From Desulfoplanes formicivorans (GTDB lineage Bacteria > Desulfobacterota > Desulfovibrionia > Desulfovibrionales > Desulfomicrobiaceae), in contig NZ_BDFE01000015.1 in assembly GCF_001748225.1 (NCBI RefSeq), positions 124,001-188,000 on the forward strand: a stretch of 64,000 nt of DNA, given 5' to 3'. The position numbers were made by a program, and so were the translations under genes. Within the stretch, counting starts at the first letter, position 1. Each line of letters begins with the position of its first letter. Positions 57,536 to 64,000 of this stretch are shown one piece after another. The notes below the pieces were generated by a model. The model was not told where the DNA came from, ran no database searches, and saw nothing but the letters and a program-made list of their open reading frames with translations.

Positions 57536-60043
57536 CTACAAGGAACTTCCCTTGTTGTCGGCAAGATACTGCATCAGCTGTTCCCTGCTGCTGACGCCGA
57601 GCTTCTTGTACAGGGTGGCAAAGTAGCGTTTGACGGAATTGGGGGCCAGACCGGTGGCAGCGGCTATCTTTTTATAAGTCATGCCTGTCATGGCCAGCTG
57701 GACAAGTTCGCGTTCCCGGGGAGTGAGCAAAAGGGTCTCCTCGCAAAAATATCGGGACACGATGCTGTTGCGGGCTTTCTCAAACGAAAAGGAGAGTTGC
57801 AAAATGCGCCGGATGCCATGGCCGTATGTTTTGTGGGTCTTGAGACTTTTCAGTTGCGGCAAAAAAACAGCAATCGTCACAAAGGGCATGTACAGTCTGT
57901 CGGGCAGAGCCAGATCAAGGGCTGAAAAAAGTGCCGCCTCCGCCTCCGCCCAAAATCCCAGACCGGTATTGCCCGCAGCCATAAACAAGTGCGCATGGAT
58001 GGTGAACAAAAGATTCTTGCTGAACGTTCCTTCCCGCAGCAGCCGGGAAAATCGGCCGACCAGCTCCGCATGTTTTCCGCTCTGCAGCAGGGCACTGCCC
58101 AGTACCAGGTACGAGCACCCTCCGGCAAAGGCATACAGATCATCCTCTCCTTCCTGCAGCAGCCAGGAGGGAATCTTCTCCGGTCGTTGGATGTCAACAT
58201 GCAGTAGACCGGTATAGAGGTCCAACGTCCGCAACAGGGAAAAGGCCCGTGCCGCCTCCACGCGGTGGCGCATGGTTTCCAACTGCTTGATGGCTTTGTC
58301 ATACTGGCCCTGCTGCATATCGAGCCGGGCCAGCAGAAAGCGGGCGCAGATCTCAAGACCGATCTGACCATGCTTTTGCGTCGCAGTCAGAGCCTGGTGA
58401 CAGGCTATGGCTGCAGAACTAAACCTCCCGGCATTGTAACGGGCCTCGGCCAGGATGACGTCTTCCGCACCGGCTCCATGCATGCCGGTCAACGCCGAAT
58501 AATACGGCAGACATCCACGCATCTGGGCAACCGTTTCCTCCAGTGCCCCGCTCTGGCGATAAAACATATACAGCACCGAAGGAGAGCCCAATGTCCACGG
58601 GTCCTGTCCAAAAAGGCGACTTTTCCTGGTTCCGGACCGGTCAAAAAAAACTGCCGCCCGTTTGTGATGAACCGACATGGCCTCGATATCATTGTACTTG
58701 GTAAGAGCGAACAAAAGCTCCAGCTCTCCCCGCCAGCCGTTGGCTTCCCGCCCGTCTTCAGGCAGTGACGCGCAATAGCGCCCCAAACGATCCAGCACGT
58801 CCGAAAAGACCGGCATGTCCCCGGCACAAAGGGCGGCCATGGCATAGCGAAACATCACGTCGGGATACCTTTCCATCAGTGCCGGATCAAATGAACGAAA
58901 AAGGGCCAGCAACAGGCCATTGCCTTCTGTGACCGGCAGACGCTCCACAAACGTGTTCAACAGCTCAAGGGCCTTGGTGGAATCACTGACTCTGCCCAGG
59001 AGCTTGATGGATTTACGTACCTCTTCATGGTCCACCAGCCATTCGGCATGACGCAGGCAGATCGCCTGTTTTTTTCCCACGGGGAGTCTGTCAAACCGCG
59101 CAAGCAGGAATTGCCGGAACATGGCATGAAGCATGTAATGCCCGGTGATGGGATCGTAGCTGACAAAGGCGTTGCGCTGAAAGACATCTCCAAGAACGTT
59201 TTCCGCATTGTCGCAAAACAGCCTGGCCTGGGGAATGGCAAAGCTCTCCAGGGGAGAGAGAACGAGCAGCAGTTCTCGTGTCTCATCCTGAAGCCTGTCA
59301 AAGACCTGGCTCGCCAGCAGATCTGCCACTTCAAAGGGAGGCGCCAGTTGTCCCTGCCGGATGTAATGCAGCAGGGACAGATACAACGCGCTTATCCATC
59401 CGCCAGTGGCCTTGAGCAGATGTGCGGCTTCCGCATCTTTCAACGGTATGCCACAATGCCTGAAATAGGCCGCTATCTCTTCCTTGCTGAAAACAAACAG
59501 CAACGGGTTGATTTCAGCGATCATTCCCTTGAGCAGGGATTCCGCATACTCTTTGCCCGGGGCGTGGCGGGAAATAAAGACAATGGGATGGCCAAAGCCC
59601 TGCCGGATAAGAAGCAGACAGAACCGGAACAATCGCTCTTCCTCGGCATCCGGCAAAAGGTGTACGTCATCAAAAACCAGAACGGTTTCAGCCGGGAACG
59701 CCAGTCGAGCGAACATCCGCCTGGCCGCGTCCATTTTCGAGGGATCAGTGGGGTAGCCGAGCTTTTCCAGATCTTCCAGAACAGCGGTCTCCCGGGGCAG
59801 GGTCCTGCGCAGGACGTGACAAAAATCCTGCCAAAAAGAACATTGATCACGGGTCAATACGGAGACCCAGATGGACCGGGCCTTGTGGGTTTCAAGGTAT
59901 GTCCGCACGGCAACGGTCTTTCCGTACCCCATGGGGGCATGGATGTAGGTGGCCGGACCGGCATGAATGACCGCAAGGGCATCCATCAGTCTTTGACTGA
60001 AATAAAGAACCGAAGTGTCCACCTGGGAAGAGCTCGTATACAT
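57536..60043 (-). CDS. MalT-like LuxR-family transcriptional regulator
   Basis: 835 aa, large ATP-dependent activator. Walker A PMGYGKTVAV and Walker B VLVFDDVHL near the start, a long TPR-like helical middle, and C-terminal LuxR helix-turn-helix (LTPRERELVQLAMTGMTYKKIAAATGLAPNSVKRYFATLYKKLG). ATG 60043 is a reasonable start; ribosome site weak, and TTG 60106 is an alternative. Followed by the truncated autotransporter, so it may once have controlled that gene or now the intact copy. Confidence 0.92.
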   Translation of the reverse strand: MYTSSSQVDTSVLYFSQRLMDALAVIHAGPATYIHAPMGYGKTVAVRTYLETHKARSIWVSVLTRDQCSFWQDFCHVLRRTLPRETAVLEDLEKLGYPTDPSKMDAARRMFARLAFPAETVLVFDDVHLLPDAEEERLFRFCLLLIRQGFGHPIVFISRHAPGKEYAESLLKGMIAEINPLLFVFSKEEIAAYFRHCGIPLKDAEAAHLLKATGGWISALYLSLLHYIRQGQLAPPFEVADLLASQVFDRLQDETRELLLVLSPLESFAIPQARLFCDNAENVLGDVFQRNAFVSYDPITGHYMLHAMFRQFLLARFDRLPVGKKQAICLRHAEWLVDHEEVRKSIKLLGRVSDSTKALELLNTFVERLPVTEGNGLLLALFRSFDPALMERYPDVMFRYAMAALCAGDMPVFSDVLDRLGRYCASLPEDGREANGWRGELELLFALTKYNDIEAMSVHHKRAAVFFDRSGTRKSRLFGQDPWTLGSPSVLYMFYRQSGALEETVAQMRGCLPYYSALTGMHGAGAEDVILAEARYNAGRFSSAAIACHQALTATQKHGQIGLEICARFLLARLDMQQGQYDKAIKQLETMRHRVEAARAFSLLRTLDLYTGLLHVDIQRPEKIPSWLLQEGEDDLYAFAGGCSYLVLGSALLQSGKHAELVGRFSRLLREGTFSKNLLFTIHAHLFMAAGNTGLGFWAEAEAALFSALDLALPDRLYMPFVTIAVFLPQLKSLKTHKTYGHGIRRILQLSFSFEKARNSIVSRYFCEETLLLTPRERELVQLAMTGMTYKKIAAATGLAPNSVKRYFATLYKKLGVSSREQLMQYLADNKGSSL

Positions 60044-60185
60044 GAAGTTGGTGCCGACCGACGAAATGTTAAATGTTAAGTGTAGTACGACATGAATAAA
60101 ATACAAAGTATATATAAAAAAGTCTAGAAGAACCGGCTAATTATAATAATGAAATGCGATTCGGATCCACAAGGGAATGCCGTGA

Positions 60186-60608
60186 TCAGAGGTCCCAGGG
60201 AATCCCGGCGAGCAGGGCGGGCCACGCTTTGACCCAGGCTTCGCCTCCGTGCGCCAATCCCGGCAGTACCTGAATGGTCACCGGTGCACCAGGACCAAGC
60301 CTGGATACAAAGGCATCTGTCACGGCCCGGGTGACGTTACGGTCTGCTTTGCCCACAAAATGAACCTGTGGCAGGGAAGAAAGCCGTGCCGCCTGGTCGG
60401 CAGGATTAAGGGAGTTGTACAAGGGGGTGATGTTGTGCATGGCTGTCCACACAGCATGATCGAGATTGCCGCAGACCGTGATCAGACCAAGCACATCCGT
60501 ACGTTGCTCTGCCAACAATGCGGCCACAGCCCCGCCACCGGAAAAGCAGGCGCATCCTGCTGGATAAAAGAAAAAAGAAGGCCAGGCAATCCATGTTTGC
60601 GGACTCCC
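60186..60608 (-). pseudogene. Truncated alpha/beta hydrolase remnant
   Basis: The open frame carries the nucleophile elbow FSGGGAVAALLAEQR, then GLITVCGNLDHAVWTA and a C-terminal His region (LPGLAHGGEAW). A stop at 60609-60611 limits it on the left and the N-terminal third of the enzyme is missing, with no good start. So it is a remnant, not a working gene. Confidence 0.75.
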
Positions 60609-61030
60609 TCATTTTCATGATTCCTTAAGGATTTTTCTGGCGATATCGCCAAGGGACGCGACCCAAAACAGCACGCACCTGCCGGCACAAGATGCTGACC
60701 AACAACATAGACCATGTACATGGAGTTGATGTTTAAGCATCAAAACAATGGCATCACCATGAATTAACCTTATAACGTTTATGTAACAATCAGTGTATGA
60801 CAACATTTTACTTAATAATGCAGATTATTTTTGCGAATAAAAAATCCAAATGAGACTTATTTTCATGGCTTGTATGTGTCCATGGCAATACACCATGTAA
60901 TTATATATTTTTTGTGTTTACAAAATTTTAAAAACTTGTTTATACTTTGCATCCAAGCATGTCTTTATAATTACTTGGACTGTATTCTTATTGTCCACTC
61001 ACATGAAAACACCTTACCAAGGAGATGCAT
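60609..61030. other. AT-rich intergenic region before the lipoprotein gene
   Basis: 422 bp. Contains TTGATG-TTTAAG-CATCAA (60726-60743), an almost perfect inverted repeat, and the lipoprotein promoter. No gene seen. Confidence 0.5.
60918..60947 (+). promoter_or_regulatory. Sigma-70-type promoter of the lipoprotein gene
   Basis: TTTACA (60918-60923) and TATACT (60942-60947), spacer 18, about 84 bases before ATG 61031. Confidence 0.65.
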
Positions 61031-62173
61031 ATGAAATGGAAACAGATTTTCCTCATGGCCATGGCTGCGGTCTTTCTGACCGCGTGTACGCACAAACAAA
61101 TGCCGCAACAGGTGACGGTCCTCCAGCAGGAACTCGGACAAAAACAGGCCCAGATTGAAAAACTCCAAAAGACTTCTGCCGAAAAAGACGCATCCCTGTC
61201 CAAGTACAAAAAAGAATTAATGCAGAAAGACCAGGCTCTTGCAAAAATGAGTGCCCAGAAGGCCCCGGCCATGGAATCGCAGATGAAGATGATGCCCCCC
61301 GAAGCGGTTCTTCTGCCTCCTCAAGCCAAAGTCGGCGAATGTTACGCCCGGGTCTTTGTGTCGCCTGTTTACACCACCGAAAAGGAACGTGTCCTGAGAA
61401 AGGGAGAATCCGAAACCCTGACGGTCATTCCCGCAAAATACGGGGAAAAGGAAGAACGGGTGCTGGTCAAGGAAGCTTCGGAAAAGTTGACCACCATCCC
61501 GGCTCAATATGAATGGAGAACAGAAAAGGTTCTGGTATCCGAGGCCTCGACACGCCTGGTCACCGTACCTGCTGTTTATGAATGGCAGGAAGAAAGAATT
61601 TTGCTCAAGCCCGCCCACAAGGAATGGAAAAAGGGTCGGGGACCCACGGAAAGGGTCGACAATACCACGGGTGAAATCATGTGTCTGGTGGAAGTTCCAG
61701 CTGTGTACAAAACCGTCAGAAAACAGATCATGGTAACGCCTCCCACAACCAAGGAAGTCACCATCCCGGCCCAGTACAAGACCGTTAAAAAACGCGTGCT
61801 TGTTGCAGAACCCCGGGTTGAACGGGTGGTCATCCCGGCCCAGTACAAGACCGTCAAGGTAAGAACGCTTCTTGAACCGGCGCGAACCGCAGTGACAAAA
61901 GTCCCTGCCGAGTACGCAACCGTGACGCGTACGGTCAAAACAACAGAAGGCCATCTGGAATGGAAGCGCATCCTGTGTGAAACCAACACCACCCCCGATG
62001 TCATTGCCAAAATCCAGAACGCTCTGGCAGCCAAAGGATACGATCCCGGCCCCCTGGACGGCATCTACGGACCCTTGACCAAGAAAAGCATGGTCAAATA
62101 CCAGCAGGATAACAAGCTGGCCACGGGTGCAGTCACGTATGAAACCCTGGAACACCTCGGTCTCATCCGCTAA
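61031..62173 (+). CDS. Lipoprotein with PAxY repeats and peptidoglycan-binding domain
   Basis: 380 aa. Lipobox LTAC (Cys about residue 19), a coiled coil to about residue 75, then a beta-rich part in which (V/I)PAxY recurs seven times about 25-40 residues apart, each after a charged stretch such as VLVKEASEKLTT. The C-terminus is a peptidoglycan-binding domain (IQNALAAKGYDPGPLDGIYGPLTKKSMVKYQ). AGGAG is six bases before ATG 61031, which rejects ATG 61025. Probably anchors the outer membrane or a surface structure to the wall. Confidence 0.88.
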   Translation: MKWKQIFLMAMAAVFLTACTHKQMPQQVTVLQQELGQKQAQIEKLQKTSAEKDASLSKYKKELMQKDQALAKMSAQKAPAMESQMKMMPPEAVLLPPQAKVGECYARVFVSPVYTTEKERVLRKGESETLTVIPAKYGEKEERVLVKEASEKLTTIPAQYEWRTEKVLVSEASTRLVTVPAVYEWQEERILLKPAHKEWKKGRGPTERVDNTTGEIMCLVEVPAVYKTVRKQIMVTPPTTKEVTIPAQYKTVKKRVLVAEPRVERVVIPAQYKTVKVRTLLEPARTAVTKVPAEYATVTRTVKTTEGHLEWKRILCETNTTPDVIAKIQNALAAKGYDPGPLDGIYGPLTKKSMVKYQQDNKLATGAVTYETLEHLGLIR

Positions 62174-62242
62174 AAGACGTACAAGACAACAGATAGACCC
62201 CGGTCTGGATACGCGGTGGACCGGTAACACGACATCCCAACC

Positions 62243-62280
62243 CCAAAGGCCATCCATTGCATGCAATGGATGGCCTTTGG
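62243..62280. repeat. 38-bp perfect palindrome
   Basis: From CCAAAGGCCATCCATTG to CAATGGATGGCCTTTGG with TGCA at the centre; every base pairs. It is about 70 bases after the lipoprotein stop. No T-run on either side, so it is not a standard terminator, though it may still end transcription. Confidence 0.7.
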
Positions 62281-62460
62281 ACGTGGTAAAGAGGGGGGAA
62301 AGGAGCTGAACGAATCCATTTCAGGGGTGCAAAACCCCATGCAGCGCAGCGGACCGCCAGTCGCCTTCGGGCTTCCGATACGTTCCGATGCGTTCGGCCG
62401 GACAGCTTGCAGTTGAAAATGATGTGCAGGATGGCCGCCATGACGGTTTGCACCAGGCGG

Positions 62461-63156
62461 TCAGGTCACAGAACCGGAACGGCTCACCGCTGCGTGGGCG
62501 TGTGTGAGCATGGAGGGATCCCACACCATGCACTGGCAAAGCCCCAGCCCAACCACCTGGATTCCCGGGGCAAGGGTTCCCATGGAGTCTTCATGGTGGT
62601 GCCCATGAAAAATCCATTGAACGCCCCTCCTCCGTGCAAAATGATCAAGAACATCGAATCCGTACGCATGAGAACCCGGTGCTTCATGGGTGAGCAGGAT
62701 GTCCATGGGCTCCCAAGGGGCAGCAAGATCCTCGGGAAAAATGGTTGTCCAGTGTTTCAAGGGAAGCTGGCCTTCAAACAGCTCATGCTTCCCCAAGGAG
62801 GTGCGATCCTGCCAAAGCGCCTTTTCCGGAGGATACCATATGTCTTTGCGGAATATCCCGGACACGCCGCCCATACGCACTCCATCCACGGTGATCACCT
62901 TGTTGTGAAGATGATGGTCCCACATGCCCAGATGATTGCGCAAAAAACGCGGGTGATCCGAATCATGGTTCCCCAGGATAAACCACGTTCTGGCAAGGAG
63001 CTGTGTTCCCAGAGGGGCCAGCTCCTGTTCAAGAGGGCGGTTGGGAGTTTGATCTCCCAGAAAAAAAATGCCCGCAATGGTGTCCGGGGAATACCCTGCA
63101 ACGGTTGCCAGCACTTCCCGGAAATCTCCATGGCAGTCTCCCGCAAGAATGATCAT
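62461..63156 (-). CDS. Metallophosphoesterase
   Basis: 231 aa calcineurin-like phosphoesterase: ILAGDCHGDF, FFLGDQ, ILGNHD, LLTHEAPG and FHGHHH supply the metal ligands. Substrate unknown. Starts ATG 63156; the ribosome site is GGAGG. Stands alone on this strand. Confidence 0.9.
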   Translation of the reverse strand: MIILAGDCHGDFREVLATVAGYSPDTIAGIFFLGDQTPNRPLEQELAPLGTQLLARTWFILGNHDSDHPRFLRNHLGMWDHHLHNKVITVDGVRMGGVSGIFRKDIWYPPEKALWQDRTSLGKHELFEGQLPLKHWTTIFPEDLAAPWEPMDILLTHEAPGSHAYGFDVLDHFARRRGVQWIFHGHHHEDSMGTLAPGIQVVGLGLCQCMVWDPSMLTHAHAAVSRSGSVT

Positions 63157-63346
63157 GTGCCCTCCTTAGGCCAGAAGGAAAATGATCATTATAACCGGCT
63201 CACGATTTCTCGTCAACGCAACCTGCATGGGCCAGGACAAGAGCCGATCCCGGAGCGCACGGCTTCACCGGATCAGGACTCCGCCTGAACAACAGGTCGT
63301 ATCCAAAACGCCCGGTCACGGTATCATTGGTATTCTGGCACCGGCC

Positions 63347-64000
63347 TCATGCTTTGCGCACTGTTACTGCGTAGAAAAATTCCCCCAGGCCTTCCCGGCT
63401 TTTTGTTGCATATTCCCTGACAATGGTCGCATTCCTGTGGCGTTTGCACAATCGAGCAATCTGGTCTTGATTTTCCGCCGGGTTCAACGTGCAGGTTATG
63501 TAGGCAATGACCCCTCCTGTGGGCAGAACGTTCCAGGCGTTCTCCAAGATGGCCTTTTGGGTTGCCATCAATGCGCTGACATCCCTGGGTGTGCGCTTCC
63601 ACTTGCTGTCGGGACGTCTTGCCAGCACGCCCAGACCGGAACAGGGCACGTCCAGGAGAATGGTTCCCGGAGGGGTACGAAAGGGCGGAGTCTCTTTGGC
63701 CGAAGCCCGAAACAGGGGAATACGCCTCCCCGTACGCCTGCATTCCTGTTGCATGCCGGCCAATCGGCCCGTGTGCAGATCACTGGCCCAGACAGGGAAG
63801 CAGCCCTGTTCCAAAAGGGCCATGCTTTTTCCGCCACGACCACAGCAGGCATCCCAAATGGGGGTGGGCCACGACAGGGGTTCAAGGGCACTCAGGGCCA
63901 TCTGCGCGGCATAACTCTGCCGGGAAACCTGCCCCTGACGCAGCAACTCATCCAGATGATCGAAAGATTGTTGCAAGGCAAGGCTCCTGCCGCACCGGGC
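63347..64000 (-). CDS. RsmB/NOL1-type RNA (cytosine-5) methyltransferase (N-terminus beyond window)
   Basis: At least 217 aa visible, open to the window edge. SAM region DACCGRGGKS, then DVPCSGLGVLARRPDSKWKR with the first Cys and YITCTLNPAENQDQ with the catalytic Cys. The family is about 400-430 aa, so about half is missing. 16S rRNA is the likely substrate. Frame continues upstream of a TTG at 63976, so that is not the start. Confidence 0.88.
   Translation of the reverse strand, partial: ARCGRSLALQQSFDHLDELLRQGQVSRQSYAAQMALSALEPLSWPTPIWDACCGRGGKSMALLEQGCFPVWASDLHTGRLAGMQQECRRTGRRIPLFRASAKETPPFRTPPGTILLDVPCSGLGVLARRPDSKWKRTPRDVSALMATQKAILENAWNVLPTGGVIAYITCTLNPAENQDQIARLCKRHRNATIVREYATKSREGLGEFFYAVTVRKA

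Noticed and set aside
60186-60527. A complete small hydrolase gene starting at 60527
   Set aside because: The nucleophile elbow lies upstream of that Met in the same frame, and the N-terminal part is missing, so it is a remnant.

Overview
The window looks like a chromosome segment of a delta-proteobacterial, sulfate-reducer-like bacterium, most probably in the Desulfovibrionales. The reasons are the family mix: a GAK-type CofD-like protein, a F0-only ATP synthase cluster whose c subunit carries a leader, Hdr-type electron-transfer genes including a selenocysteine HdrA, Rex, and clusters of stand-alone receiver proteins with sensor kinases. No species can be named from the sequence alone.

Bases 1-46,300 are core chromosome. 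In order they hold: flagellar switch and motor genes (fliN, fliM, fliL, two MotB-type proteins, motA); era; topA and a CofD-like gene; rpmE-prfA-prmC; rex; F0 ATP synthase genes (atpZ, atpI, atpB, atpE); a Lon-like protease; a large MscS channel; argO/argP; a seven-gene signalling and transport cluster (TetR, SulP transporter with STAS domain, CMP-kinase-like/BON/receiver fusion, two kinase-type proteins, two receivers); a Cys-rich small protein; a receiver/HD-type regulator; a membrane HdrC-like, HdrB and HdrA operon; pyrD; recN; a glycosyltransferase; two peptide-type ABC permeases; and a ModF-like ABC ATPase.

Bases 46,365-52,771 form a textbook integrative island. tRNA-Ala(GGC) is the target, and a 125-bp perfect direct repeat (46394-46518 and 52647-52771) carries the 3' half of the tRNA plus its terminator. 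Inside the 6,253-bp element are an integrase with an atypical first catalytic motif, an AlpA/excisionase-like protein, a second recombinase, an inverted-repeat element, an HNH nuclease gene followed by a glycine-zipper membrane protein gene, and a three-repeat CRISPR array without cas genes. The island is clearly AT-richer than its flanks.

Bases 52,772-60,608 look like an older, decaying accessory region. It contains an intact MalT/LuxR-type regulator and an intact repeat-rich autotransporter, with truncated copies of each lying between them. The order is best explained by a tandem duplication of a regulator-autotransporter pair followed by decay. A truncated alpha/beta hydrolase remnant follows. 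From 60,900 on, ordinary genes resume: a lipoprotein with seven PAxY repeats and a peptidoglycan-binding domain, a metallophosphoesterase, and an RsmB-type RNA methyltransferase running off the window end.

The strongest points of interest are the in-frame UGA (Sec) in HdrA with a candidate bSECIS hairpin, the HNH plus GxxxG membrane pair next to the orphan CRISPR array, the duplicated regulator/autotransporter locus, and the CMK-BON-REC fusion beside a SulP transporter with a charged insertion.
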